Shown piece by piece: positions 33,463 through 42,222 of a stretch of 50,443 bases of DNA (positions within the stretch are counted from its first letter, which is position 1; every line of letters begins with the position of its first letter). Below the pieces are notes generated by a model. It saw nothing but the letters and a program-made list of their open reading frames with translations, was not told the DNA's origin and searched no databases. This stretch comes from Marinobacter sp. (GTDB lineage: Bacteria > Pseudomonadota > Gammaproteobacteria > Pseudomonadales > Oleiphilaceae). The position numbers and the translations under genes are program-made. Location of the stretch: the NCBI GenBank assembly GCA_029264995.1, contig JAJUKC010000008.1:1-50443 (forward strand), written 5' to 3'.

Positions 33463-35010
33463 ATGACCGAGACGCGCAAGCCCACTGCACTGATTATTCT
33501 CGACGGCTGGGGCCACCGTGACCCGGCGGAAGACAATGCCATTTCCAACGCCAACACCCCCTTCTGGGACAAGATCTGGCAGAACCAGCCGAAAACCCTG
33601 ATCAACACCTCGGGCATGTTTGTTGGCCTGCCCCAGGGCCAGATGGGCAACTCCGAAGTGGGCCATATGAATCTCGGCGCCGGCCGCGTGGTGTATCAGA
33701 GCCTGACGCGCATCGATAAAGATCTCGAAGACGGCCAATTCCAGAATAATGAAGCCCTTTGTAATGCCATCGACAAGGCCGTTGCCAATGGCAAGGCCGT
33801 ACACCTGATGGGCCTGCTGTCTCCGGGCGGTGTCCACAGCCATGAAGATCATATTCTGGCGGCAGCAGAGCTGGCTGCGGCCCGGGGCGCCAAAGAAGTT
33901 TACATCCACGCCTTCCTGGATGGCCGGGACATGCCACCACGCAGTGCCCGCCCCTCCCTGGAGAAAGCCGCGGCGAAGATGAAAAGCCTGGGCGTTGGCC
34001 GGGTAGCCACCATCGTTGGCCGTTACTTTGCCATGGACCGGGACAACCGCTGGGACCGCGTGGAAGCGGCCTACAACGCCATGACCCTGGGCGAAGCCGA
34101 GTTCATCAGCGACGACCCGGTGGCTGCGCTGGAACAGGCCTATGAGCGTGGTGAGAACGACGAATTCGTGAAGCCCACCCATATCCGGGCCGACGGCGAA
34201 CCCGAGGGCACCATCAATGATGGTGACGCCGTGTTGTTCATGAACTTCCGTGCCGACCGCGCCCGGGAAATGACCCGCACCTTCGTAGAGCAAGACTTCG
34301 ACGGTTTCGACCGCCGCAAGCACCCGGAACTGGCAGATTTCGTGATGCTCACCGAATATGCCGCCGACATCAAAACCTCCTGCGCCTACCCGCCCGAGCA
34401 ACTGACCAACGGCCTGGGCGAGTACATGGCGAAGCAAGGTAAAACCCAGCTGCGCATTGCCGAGACCGAGAAATACGCCCACGTGACCTTCTTCTTCAAT
34501 GGCGGCCTGGAAACTCCCTTTGAAGGTGAAGATCGCATTCTGGTGCCGTCTCCCAAGGTGGCCACCTACGACCTGCAGCCGGAAATGAGCGCACCGGAGG
34601 TTACCGACAAACTGGTGGAAGCCATCAAGAGCGGCAAGTACGATCTGATCGTCTGCAACTATGCCAACGGCGATATGGTTGGCCATACCGGCAAGCTGGA
34701 CGCCGCCATCAAGGCCGCCGAATGCCTGGATCAGTGCGTGCAGCGTGTGGTGGAGGCACTGGATGAGGTGGGTGGCGAAGCCCTGATTACCGCCGACCAC
34801 GGCAACTGCGAACAGATGACCGATCCCAACTCCGGCCAGGTACACACCTCCCACACCATTGGCCCTGTGCCACTGGTGTACACCGGCCACCGCAATGTAC
34901 AACTCAGGAATGACGGCAGCCTGTGCGATATCGCACCGACACTTCTTGCTCTGATGGGTACCGAAAAGCCTGCGGAAATGACCGGGCACAGCCTGGTCGA
35001 GTTCGACTGA
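33463..35010 (+). CDS. gpmI: 2,3-bisphosphoglycerate-independent phosphoglycerate mutase GpmI
   Basis: A 515-residue manganese-dependent glycolytic enzyme interconverting 3- and 2-phosphoglycerate. The metal aspartate is in [10 protein letters not shown], and the phosphoserine is Ser64 in [58 protein letters not shown] and [11 protein letters not shown] are also diagnostic. Two ATGs compete: 33451 (MDDTMTE) and 33463 (MTETRKP). I prefer 33463 by length comparison (about 515 in Pseudomonas), though both have weak ribosome binding sites. A TACAAT -10 lies near 33410. envC follows 17 bp later. Confidence 0.95.
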   Translation: MTETRKPTALIILDGWGHRDPAEDNAISNANTPFWDKIWQNQPKTLINTSGMFVGLPQGQMGNSEVGHMNLGAGRVVYQSLTRIDKDLEDGQFQNNEALCNAIDKAVANGKAVHLMGLLSPGGVHSHEDHILAAAELAAARGAKEVYIHAFLDGRDMPPRSARPSLEKAAAKMKSLGVGRVATIVGRYFAMDRDNRWDRVEAAYNAMTLGEAEFISDDPVAALEQAYERGENDEFVKPTHIRADGEPEGTINDGDAVLFMNFRADRAREMTRTFVEQDFDGFDRRKHPELADFVMLTEYAADIKTSCAYPPEQLTNGLGEYMAKQGKTQLRIAETEKYAHVTFFFNGGLETPFEGEDRILVPSPKVATYDLQPEMSAPEVTDKLVEAIKSGKYDLIVCNYANGDMVGHTGKLDAAIKAAECLDQCVQRVVEALDEVGGEALITADHGNCEQMTDPNSGQVHTSHTIGPVPLVYTGHRNVQLRNDGSLCDIAPTLLALMGTEKPAEMTGHSLVEFD

Positions 35011-35027
35011 TCGCTCCGCCGGTCAAC

Positions 35028-36167
35028 GTGTTGCGTAAACTGACCGTCGTGGTGCTGGCCCTCGCGATGGGGGCCGCACCTTTGGCTGCCCAGCAGGATG
35101 TGACGCCCGCACAGGTCGAGGCGCTGAAGGAGCGCATCGCCGACATCGACCGCTGGCTGGCCGATGCCGAAGAAGACCGGTCAACCCTTGAGCAGCAACT
35201 GGCGGCCACCGAGCGCAGAATCAGCACCCTGACCCGGGAACGCCGCACTCTTCGGCAGCAGGCCCGGGAACAGCAGGAACGCCTGGCCGAGCTTCGCGCC
35301 CAGGAAAGCGAACTGGCCAATACCCTCGAACAGCAACGGGAAAACCTGAAACTACAGATCCGGGCAGCCTGGATGGAAGGCGACGCGCCGGCTCTGAAAG
35401 TGCTGCTGAACGAGATTGAGCCCGGCGAAGTTGCCCGCACCCTCACCTACTACGAATACCTGAGCAAGAATACCGTCTCCCGCCTGGAGGCTTTCCAGCG
35501 CAGCCTTCAGGAACTGAAAGCCGCCCGCGCCGCCGTCCAGGCCACCCGCACTGAACTGGCGAAGACCGAAGCCGATCTGGAACAGCGCCAGCAGCAGTTA
35601 ACTCAAAGCAAACAGGACCGGACCAGAACACTGGCCGCCCTGAATGACGATATCCAGAATCGTCGCAGCGAGCGCCAGTCCCTGGAAGCCGATCGCCAGC
35701 GCCTGGAACAGTTGCTGAAAGAGGTGCAGCAGGCCATTGCCAGCATTCCGGCCCCGAATGAATCCAGCCCGTTCAAATCCCGCCGCGACAAACTGCCCTG
35801 GCCCGCAAAAGGGCGGGTAGTCAGCAATTACGGCGCCGTGTACGCCGATGGCAAACTGCGCCGCAACGGTATCCTGATGAACACCGCCGAAGAAGCCGAA
35901 ATCAAGGCCGTGCACTATGGCCGGGTGGTGTTTGCCAACTGGCTTCGGGGGTTCGGGCTGATCACCATCATTGATCATGGCGATGGCTACATGACCCTTT
36001 ACGGCCATAGCAGCAGCCTGTTCACAACCCCCGGCGACTGGGTACGCCCGGGCGAGACCATTGCCCTGGCCGGGCGCACCGGCGGCACTGAGGACCCGGC
36101 CGTGTATTTCGAGGTGCGTAGCAACGGCAAACCCGTGAACCCCAGGAGCTGGCTGGGCAAGCCATAA
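35028..36167 (+). CDS. envC: Murein hydrolase activator EnvC
   Basis: A 379-residue secreted protein with a signal peptide (MLRKLTVVVLALAMGAAPLAA), two long coiled coils (about residues 25-250, rich in EQQ/ERR heptads), and a C-terminal LytM-like domain. EnvC activates the AmiA/AmiB amidases at the division septum via FtsEX. The LytM metal site is degenerate as in E. coli EnvC: the first ligands are replaced (RRNGILM) although HGDGYMTLYGH remains, so it is an activator and not an enzyme. The start is GTG 35028 (or TTG 35031), 17 bp after gpmI. Its place in gpmI-envC-yibQ is conserved. Confidence 0.93.
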   Translation: MLRKLTVVVLALAMGAAPLAAQQDVTPAQVEALKERIADIDRWLADAEEDRSTLEQQLAATERRISTLTRERRTLRQQAREQQERLAELRAQESELANTLEQQRENLKLQIRAAWMEGDAPALKVLLNEIEPGEVARTLTYYEYLSKNTVSRLEAFQRSLQELKAARAAVQATRTELAKTEADLEQRQQQLTQSKQDRTRTLAALNDDIQNRRSERQSLEADRQRLEQLLKEVQQAIASIPAPNESSPFKSRRDKLPWPAKGRVVSNYGAVYADGKLRRNGILMNTAEEAEIKAVHYGRVVFANWLRGFGLITIIDHGDGYMTLYGHSSSLFTTPGDWVRPGETIALAGRTGGTEDPAVYFEVRSNGKPVNPRSWLGKP

Positions 36168-36251
36168 CAGGGCTGACAAACGGCGTTGCGGGCGCCATAC
36201 TGTCCGGGTCAGGAACCAGTCCAACTATTGGAAACAAAACAGGATATGTGA

Positions 36252-37658
36252 ATGAAACGGGCCAGAAGTACACTCAAGACCTCGCCATTGCGCACCATGA
36301 TTCTTGCCACCTGTTGTTTCACAGCCCCCGGACTGGCCCTGGCACAGGATCAGGACGCTCAGACCCAGCAGATTCTGGACTCCATTCAGAGTGGCGAGCG
36401 GGTTGAACTGAAACTTCCAGACCCGGAAGAACAATTGCCTCTGGAAGATCTGCGCAAGTTCACCGAAGTGTTCAGCCGCATCAAAGACGCCTACGTGGAA
36501 GATGTCTCCGACACCCAGCTGCTCGAAAGCGCCATCAAAGGCATGCTGTCCGACCTGGACCCGCACTCTACCTACCTGGCCCCCAAGGATTACGAGGAAC
36601 TGGAGGAAAGCACCTCTGGAGAATTCGGTGGTCTTGGCATTGAAGTCGGGATGGAAAACGGCTTTGTCAAAGTCATCTCCCCCATCGACGACACTCCGGC
36701 CCAGAAAGCCGGCGTTCAAGCCGGCGACCTGATCATCAAGCTGGACGAAAAGCCGGTGAAGGGAATGTCTCTGGAAGAAGCGGTCAACCTGATGCGCGGC
36801 AAGCCGGGCACGGTGCTTACTCTGACCATCATGCGCGAGGGCGAAAGTGCGCCCATCGAGATTGATGTCACCCGGGATGTGATCAAAGTCACCAGCGTTA
36901 AATCCCGGATGATCGACAACGGCTACGGCTATGTTCGCATCACGCAATTCCAGGCCGAGACTGGCCGACAGTTCCTGAAAGCCCTGAGCGATCTGGAAGA
37001 AGAACACGGCAATGATCTCGACGGCCTGATCATTGATCTTCGCAACAACCCCGGCGGCGTGTTGCAAGCCGCCGTAGAGACCGCGGATGCCCTGTTGAAT
37101 GAGGGCCTGATTGTTTACACCGAAGGCCGTATCCAGAGTTCACGCCTGCGCTTCAGCGCCAAGCCCGGCGATGTCATGGCCGGCACACCTATTGTGGTGT
37201 TGATCAACGGTGGCTCGGCCTCTGCTTCGGAAATCCTTGCCGGCGCGCTCCAGGACCACGAACGTGCCGTGGTGATGGGCACCCAGTCCTTCGGCAAGGG
37301 CAGTGTTCAGACGGTCATCCCGCTGGACGAGACCCACGCCATCAAAATGACCACCGCTCGTTATTTCACGCCGGATGGTCGCTCCATCCAGGCCACCGGC
37401 ATCAAGCCGGACATTGAGGTGCGCCCGGCAGAATTGAAAGAACTCGACAGCAGACCATTCTTCACCGAAGCCGATCTGAGCGGTCATCTTGAGGGGGAGA
37501 ATGAGGAAGAAGCCCGCAAGGCCAGAGAACAGGCTGCGGAAGCACAGGCTTCTGCTGCCGACCGGGACTATCAGCTGCGGTCGGCCCTGAACCTGCTGAA
37601 AGGCATGCATATCCTTAACCGGAAGAACGACAGCAAGCCGCAGGAAAACGCCCAGTGA
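36252..37658 (+). CDS. ctpA: Carboxyl-terminal processing protease CtpA (S41 family)
   Basis: A 468-residue periplasmic protease with a signal sequence (residues about 1-31), a PDZ domain around residues 120-205 (GGLGIEVGMENGFVKVISPIDDTPAQKAGVQAGDLI), and a tail-specific protease core. The Ser-Lys dyad is probably Ser324 in GGSASASEI and Lys349 in QSFGKGSVQT; LRNNPGGVL and ALQDHERAVVMG are conserved. CtpA cleaves peptidoglycan cross-link hydrolases and other substrates, consistent with its place between envC and yibQ as in Pseudomonas. The C-terminal tail is highly charged. The stop overlaps the GTG of yibQ by 4 bp. Confidence 0.95.
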   Translation: MKRARSTLKTSPLRTMILATCCFTAPGLALAQDQDAQTQQILDSIQSGERVELKLPDPEEQLPLEDLRKFTEVFSRIKDAYVEDVSDTQLLESAIKGMLSDLDPHSTYLAPKDYEELEESTSGEFGGLGIEVGMENGFVKVISPIDDTPAQKAGVQAGDLIIKLDEKPVKGMSLEEAVNLMRGKPGTVLTLTIMREGESAPIEIDVTRDVIKVTSVKSRMIDNGYGYVRITQFQAETGRQFLKALSDLEEEHGNDLDGLIIDLRNNPGGVLQAAVETADALLNEGLIVYTEGRIQSSRLRFSAKPGDVMAGTPIVVLINGGSASASEILAGALQDHERAVVMGTQSFGKGSVQTVIPLDETHAIKMTTARYFTPDGRSIQATGIKPDIEVRPAELKELDSRPFFTEADLSGHLEGENEEEARKAREQAAEAQASAADRDYQLRSALNLLKGMHILNRKNDSKPQENAQ

Positions 37659-38473
37659 CCTTACGCTCTACCCTCACGCTGCTGGCGCTTCTGGCCATCA
37701 GCCCTGTCGCTGCGTTTGCGTCAGGGCCGGGTGAACCCCAACAGCCCACCATTGCCATCATTATTGATGACATGGGCCACAACCGGCTCGAGGGCGAGCG
37801 GCTGGCAAGGCTTGACCAGCCCCTGACACTGGCCTTTCTGCCTTACCGGCGCCATACAGTTCCCCTGGCGAAGCTGGCCCACGCCCAATCCAAGGAAATC
37901 ATGTTGCACGCCCCGATGGCCAACACCCGCAACTTCGGTCTCGGCCCGGGCGGACTGACACCGGATATGGACGAGACGACCATCACCACCACCCTGCGCC
38001 GGGCACTGCAGTCCATTCCCTTTGTCAGCGGCGTGAACAATCACATGGGCAGCCTGCTTACTCAGCAACTGGAACCCATGGACTGGGTCATGAAAGAGCT
38101 GGACCGCTACCCGGTGTATTTCGTCGACAGCCGCACCATTGCCAATTCCATCGCCGGCAGTGTGGCCGATGCCTACAACATCCCGAGCCTGACGCGCGAT
38201 GTGTTTCTCGATCACGAACAGACGGAAGAGTTTGTCGACAAACAGTTCAAACTGCTGATTCAGACCGCCAGGGAGAAAGGCACCGCCATTGGTATCGGCC
38301 ACCCCCACAAGGTCACCGTGGATTATCTGGAGAAGCACCTGCCGATGCTGGATGAACAGGGCATTGCCATCGCCACGGTCAGTGGTCTCTGGGCCATGCG
38401 TAACGGTAATCGGGAGATGTTTGCGGAAGGGGAAAAGCAGGCCATTCGGCCTGCCTATGCACGCAGCAATTAA
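37655..38473 (+). CDS. yibQ: Divergent polysaccharide deacetylase family protein YibQ
   Basis: A 272-residue secreted protein with a signal peptide ([14 protein letters not shown]) and the divergent deacetylase (DUF610) fold. Its marks are [59 protein letters not shown], and the [15 protein letters not shown] region. The DD and the H of NNHMGS are the expected metal-site residues. Its substrate is unknown; peptidoglycan or other glycans are likely given the operon. The start is GTG 37655 inside the ctpA stop (GTGA). The stop overlaps the convergent hisF end by 4 bp, with no terminator between. Confidence 0.9.
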   Translation: MTLRSTLTLLALLAISPVAAFASGPGEPQQPTIAIIIDDMGHNRLEGERLARLDQPLTLAFLPYRRHTVPLAKLAHAQSKEIMLHAPMANTRNFGLGPGGLTPDMDETTITTTLRRALQSIPFVSGVNNHMGSLLTQQLEPMDWVMKELDRYPVYFVDSRTIANSIAGSVADAYNIPSLTRDVFLDHEQTEEFVDKQFKLLIQTAREKGTAIGIGHPHKVTVDYLEKHLPMLDEQGIAIATVSGLWAMRNGNREMFAEGEKQAIRPAYARSN

Positions 38474-39243
38474 TCGCGGACTTCGATGCCCTGAGCCTTC
38501 ATAAAGGCTTTGGCTTCAGGGATGGTGTGCTGACCGAAGTGGAAGATGGATGCCGCCAGCACCGCGTCTGCGCCACCCTGGGTAACACCATCCGCCAGAT
38601 GCTGTAGCTCACCGACACCACCTGAAGCAATCACCGGTACGACTACCGCATCGCTGATGGCACGGGTCAGGCCAAGATCAAAGCCGATCTTGGTGCCGTC
38701 ACGGTCCATGCTGGTCAGCAGCAACTCCCCTGCCCCCAGCTCAACCATTTTCTTCGCCCACTCTACGGCATCCAGCCCGGTTGGCTTGCGACCGCCGTGG
38801 GTAAAGATTTCCCAGCGCGGTTCCTCGCCTTCTGCGCTCACCCGCTTGGCATCGATGGCCACCACAATGCACTGTCGGCCAAAACGCTCCGCTGCCTCCC
38901 GCACAAACTCGGGATTGAAGACTGCGGCCGTATTGATGGAGACCTTGTCGGCTCCGGCATTGAGCAGTTTGCGGATATCATCGACGGTGCGCACGCCACC
39001 GCCCACGGTCAGCGGGATGAACACTTCCGCCGCCATGCGTTCTACGGTTTCGTAGGTGGTGTCGCGGCTTTCGCTGCTGGCCGTAATGTCCAGGAAGGTG
39101 ATCTCGTCCGCGCCCTGCTCGTTGTAGCGGCGGGCCACTTCCACCGGATCGCCGGCATCGCGGATATCGACAAAGTTCACGCCTTTAACCACGCGGCCTT
39201 TGTCGACGTCCAGGCAGGGAATGATGCGTTTTGCCAATGCCAT
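38470..39243 (-). CDS. hisF: Imidazole glycerol phosphate synthase cyclase subunit HisF
   Basis: A 257-residue TIM barrel that condenses PRFAR with HisH-derived ammonia to form IGP and AICAR in histidine synthesis. The catalytic aspartates are in [15 protein letters not shown] and VVAIDAKR. Other marks are [34 protein letters not shown] and [13 protein letters not shown]. It is the last gene of hisBHAF, 9 bp after hisA, with GAGGAC before the ATG. The 3' end overlaps yibQ by 4 bp. Confidence 0.97.
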   Translation of the reverse strand: MALAKRIIPCLDVDKGRVVKGVNFVDIRDAGDPVEVARRYNEQGADEITFLDITASSESRDTTYETVERMAAEVFIPLTVGGGVRTVDDIRKLLNAGADKVSINTAAVFNPEFVREAAERFGRQCIVVAIDAKRVSAEGEEPRWEIFTHGGRKPTGLDAVEWAKKMVELGAGELLLTSMDRDGTKIGFDLGLTRAISDAVVVPVIASGGVGELQHLADGVTQGGADAVLAASIFHFGQHTIPEAKAFMKAQGIEVRD

Positions 39244-39252
39244 TGTCTGTCC

Positions 39253-39990
39253 TCAGTTTTTCAGGCTGTCGCAGTAGGCTTGCGCTTCGGCCACATCCAG
39301 AGTGCCTTCGTAGATAGCACGGCCGGTGATCGCACCGATCACGCCTTTGTCGGCGACGGTGGCCAGGCGCTTGAGGTCATCCATATTGGTAACGCCGCCA
39401 GACGCAATCACCGGGATGCCACCTTCCTCTGCCAGCTTGGCGGTGGCTTCCACGTTCACGCCCTGCATCATGCCGTCGCGGGCGATATCGGTGTAAACAA
39501 TGGAGGATACGCCGTCGTTGGCAAAGCGCTTGGCAAGGTCTACTGCCATGACTTCGGAGACTTCGGCCCAGCCGTCGGTGGCGACGCGGCCGTCTTTGGC
39601 GTCCAGACCGACGATGATGTGGCCGGGGAATTCCTTGCACATTTCGGTGACAAATTCAGGCTCTTTAACCGCCTTGGTACCGATGATGACCCACTGCACG
39701 CCGGCCTTGAGATAGGCTTCAATGGTTTCCGCCGAGCGGATGCCGCCGCCGATCTGGATGGGCAGATTCGGGTACTTCACAGCAATGGCCTTTACGATCT
39801 CACCGTTTACCGGCTCGCCGGCGAAAGCGCCGTTAAGGTCAACCAGGTGCAGGCGGCGAGCGCCAGCATCTACCCACTTGGTGGCCATGTCGACGGGGTC
39901 GTCACCGAATACGGTGGAGTCTTCCATGCGGCCCTGGCGCAGTCTTACGCATTTGCCGTCTTTCAGATCGATAGCGGGGATAATCAGCAT
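39253..39990 (-). CDS. hisA: ProFAR isomerase HisA
   Basis: A 245-residue TIM barrel that opens the ribose of ProFAR to PRFAR. The catalytic residues lie in [18 protein letters not shown] and [23 protein letters not shown] and [15 protein letters not shown] are the phosphate-binding loops. The frame is open to 40101, but the ATG at 39990 has GAGGAA about 8 nt upstream and gives the standard N terminus. The 209-bp gap to hisH upstream, unusual for this operon, contains copy 3 of the structured repeat. Confidence 0.97.
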   Translation of the reverse strand: MLIIPAIDLKDGKCVRLRQGRMEDSTVFGDDPVDMATKWVDAGARRLHLVDLNGAFAGEPVNGEIVKAIAVKYPNLPIQIGGGIRSAETIEAYLKAGVQWVIIGTKAVKEPEFVTEMCKEFPGHIIVGLDAKDGRVATDGWAEVSEVMAVDLAKRFANDGVSSIVYTDIARDGMMQGVNVEATAKLAEEGGIPVIASGGVTNMDDLKRLATVADKGVIGAITGRAIYEGTLDVAEAQAYCDSLKN

Positions 39991-40043
39991 TTTGTTCTTC
40001 CTCGGAGTTTGCCGTCTGGGAGATGGCCGCCCGCCCACTGCTA

Positions 40044-40135
40044 CGGGGAGAGCCCTCCGGGACACGCTGTGAATACGTCCGTGTACGCTTGACTGCAGCA
40101 TCCTTGCTGCAGACAGTCCCGGAGGGCTCTCCCCG
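40044..40135 (+). repeat. Structured palindromic repeat, copy 3 (hisH-hisA gap)
   Basis: The outer stem of 19 perfect pairs (40044-40062 with 40117-40135) has the same CCGGGA/TCCCGG inner ends as the suf copies but otherwise a different sequence. The core at 40064-40089 differs from copy 1 by one base (C to G). The inner hairpin is CTGCAGCA (40093-40100) with TGCTGCAG (40105-40112), again with CATCC at its tip. The core orientation is opposite to his transcription. Confidence 0.9.
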
Positions 40136-40199
40136 CATCAGCGGGCTACTCGTTTCTTGCCCGCAAAATCATCCGAGCAGCAACGAACGAGTTTCTCCC

Positions 40200-40841
40200 T
40201 CAGCTTTTTCCAGTCCAGTTCGTGAAGTTTTCCAGCAACTGCAGGCCCGCCCTGGCACTTTTCTCAGGGTGGAACTGCACTGCAAAGATGTTGTCTCTCG
40301 CCACCGCTGCCGCCAGGTCGACACCATAATGAGTGCGGCCGGCCATGTCGGCGTTGCCCTCGGCTTCGGCGTAGTAGCTGTGTACAAAGTAGAAGCGGTC
40401 GCCGTCCGGAATGTTGTGCCAGAGCGGGTGGTCCAGCGTGTGGTACACCTGGTTCCAGCCCATGTGGGGCACTTTCAGGCGTTCGCCGTTTTCGGTGAGG
40501 TTGTCGCCGAAGTAGCGGACTTCAGACGGGAACAGGCCAATGCCTTCCACGCCGCCGTTTTCTTCGCTGCGGGCCATCAATGCCTGCATGCCGACGCAGA
40601 TGCCGAGGAACGGGCGGTCCCGGGAGACTTCTTTGACGAGTTCAACCACGCCCAAACGGTGCATTTCGGCCATGCAGTCGCGGATGGCGCCAACGCCGGG
40701 CAGGATCACCCGGTCGGCTTCGCGGATTTTGGCGGCATCGTCTGTAACCAGCACGGTGCAGTCCGGGGCCACGTGCTCTACGGCTTTGCGGGCGGAATGC
40801 AGGTTGCCCATGCCGTAGTCGATGATGGCGACGGTCTTCAT
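40200..40841 (-). CDS. hisH: Imidazole glycerol phosphate synthase glutaminase subunit HisH
   Basis: A 213-residue class I glutamine amidotransferase that supplies ammonia to HisF. The N terminus is [20 protein letters not shown]. The nucleophile cysteine is in [11 protein letters not shown], and the His-Glu pair is in [23 protein letters not shown] and [10 protein letters not shown] are also typical. It lies 27 bp after hisB with AAAGGA before the ATG. The repeat element separates it from its functional partners hisA and hisF. Confidence 0.97.
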   Translation of the reverse strand: MKTVAIIDYGMGNLHSARKAVEHVAPDCTVLVTDDAAKIREADRVILPGVGAIRDCMAEMHRLGVVELVKEVSRDRPFLGICVGMQALMARSEENGGVEGIGLFPSEVRYFGDNLTENGERLKVPHMGWNQVYHTLDHPLWHNIPDGDRFYFVHSYYAEAEGNADMAGRTHYGVDLAAAVARDNIFAVQFHPEKSARAGLQLLENFTNWTGKS

Positions 40842-40868
40842 GGTGTGTCTGTTCCTTTCGGTGACCGG

Positions 40869-41462
40869 TTACAGAGCGCCTTTGGTGGACGGGGTGATGC
40901 CCGCCATGCACTCATCCATTTCAATCGCCATGCGCAGTGCGCGGCCGAAGGCTTTGAACACGGTTTCGATCTGGTGATGGGTGTTCTTGCCCTTCAGGTT
41001 GTCGATGTGCAGGGTCACCATGGAGTGGTTCACGAAGCCCTGGAAGAACTCAGCGAACAGGTCGACATCAAACCCGCCCACGCTGGCACGGGTGTAGGGT
41101 ACGTCCATGAGCAAACCTGGGCGGCCGGACAGGTCGATGACCACGCGTGACAGGGCTTCATCCAGCGGCACATAGGCGTGGCCATAGCGGCGAATGCCTT
41201 TTTTGTCGCCCACGGCCTGTTTGAAGGCCTGGCCCAAAGTGATGCCGATGTCTTCCACGGTGTGGTGATCGTCGATGTGCAGGTCACCCTTGCAGGTAAT
41301 GTCCAGATCCACCAGGCCGTGGCGGGCAATCTGATCCATCATGTGTTCAAGGAACGGCACACCGGTGTCGAAATTGGCTTTGCCGGTGCCGTCGAGGTTG
41401 ATCTCGACGGTAATCTGGGTTTCGAGGGTATTGCGTTCTACCCGAGCCTTGCGTTCGGCCAT
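40869..41462 (-). CDS. hisB: Imidazoleglycerol-phosphate dehydratase HisB
   Basis: A 197-residue monofunctional IGP dehydratase, a manganese enzyme of histidine synthesis. Its metal-binding motifs are [45 protein letters not shown] and [18 protein letters not shown]. It lacks the fused histidinol phosphatase domain of E. coli HisB, as in Pseudomonas. It is the first gene of hisBHAF. GGAG lies about 7 nt before the ATG, and the promoter should lie in 41463-41564. Confidence 0.97.
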   Translation of the reverse strand: MAERKARVERNTLETQITVEINLDGTGKANFDTGVPFLEHMMDQIARHGLVDLDITCKGDLHIDDHHTVEDIGITLGQAFKQAVGDKKGIRRYGHAYVPLDEALSRVVIDLSGRPGLLMDVPYTRASVGGFDVDLFAEFFQGFVNHSMVTLHIDNLKGKNTHHQIETVFKAFGRALRMAIEMDECMAGITPSTKGAL

Positions 41463-41564
41463 GGAGACTCCGTTGAAAACTGGCTTGCTACCGTAAACGT
41501 TGTTTGCGGATTATACCTGTTAACTCAACCGGAGTCCCGCAACCGGATCAATCACCCTGATAGC

Positions 41565-42026
41565 TCAGAACGCTTTTTTCAGGTTGGCCATGTAGGTGTC
41601 CACGAGGCTGTTGAACTCGTGCTTGATCACCGGGCTGATGGCCAGCTTGAGCAGGCTCGGCAGGGGAACGGTCAGCTCTGCGCTGGTCTGGAATTTCACT
41701 GCGGTGGCATTGTCGCCCTTGGCACTCAAGGTCCAGGAACCACTGACAACCCCGTTGCCTTCACCTTTGATGGGCGACCAGGTGATCTTGCCGGCTTCTT
41801 TGTCAGCGTGGTATGTGCAGGCGTAAACCGATTGAATAGCGTGTTTGTCGACGCCCACTTTTTCCATTTCCCAGCGGTAGGCGTTATCGCCCAGATCCAC
41901 CAGCTTATCGACTTTCGGGAAGTGGCTGGCAGATTTGGGAACGTCTGCCAACAGCTCGAAGACCTCATCATAGCTTGCCGGAATTTCCAGATCCCGGTTC
42001 AGCTCAATCGATACGGTAATGGCCAC
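41565..42026 (-). CDS. SRPBCC family protein (polyketide-cyclase-like)
   Basis: A 153-residue START-like domain protein: ITVSIELNRDLEIPASYDEVFELLADVPKSASHFP at the N terminus, NAYRWEMEKVGVDK, GNGVVSGSWTLSAKGDN, and the long C-terminal helix PVIKHEFNSLVDTYMANLKKAF. It probably binds a lipid-like ligand; no enzyme motif is seen. The start is GTG 42026 with GAAGGAG about 9 nt upstream. It is monocistronic, divergent from asmA and about 100 bp downstream of nothing else on its strand, so no partner is suggested. Confidence 0.8.
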   Translation of the reverse strand: MAITVSIELNRDLEIPASYDEVFELLADVPKSASHFPKVDKLVDLGDNAYRWEMEKVGVDKHAIQSVYACTYHADKEAGKITWSPIKGEGNGVVSGSWTLSAKGDNATAVKFQTSAELTVPLPSLLKLAISPVIKHEFNSLVDTYMANLKKAF

Positions 42027-42222
42027 AGCCGACTCCTTCTTATGTTTATTTGTGCCTCGGGGCTGGCTGCCCCGGCGGATAAATTGGGGGTGTATTTTGA
42101 CCCAAGACTACCGCATTGTCATATTCCTGCACTGTTAATTTGCTAACCCTGCGTTATCCTTTGCTTTATTCACGCAATAAAACGCCGGCTACCAGCCTGC
42201 CGACAGGAAAAGGAACCCAGCC

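Noticed and set aside
33409..34989. A 526-codon minus-strand frame opposite gpmI
   Set aside because: It mirrors gpmI almost exactly and its composition (H, Q, V, G rich) is typical of a shadow.
38797..40092. A 431-codon plus-strand frame opposite hisF and hisA
   Set aside because: Antisense to two clear his genes and part of the repeat; no protein family features.
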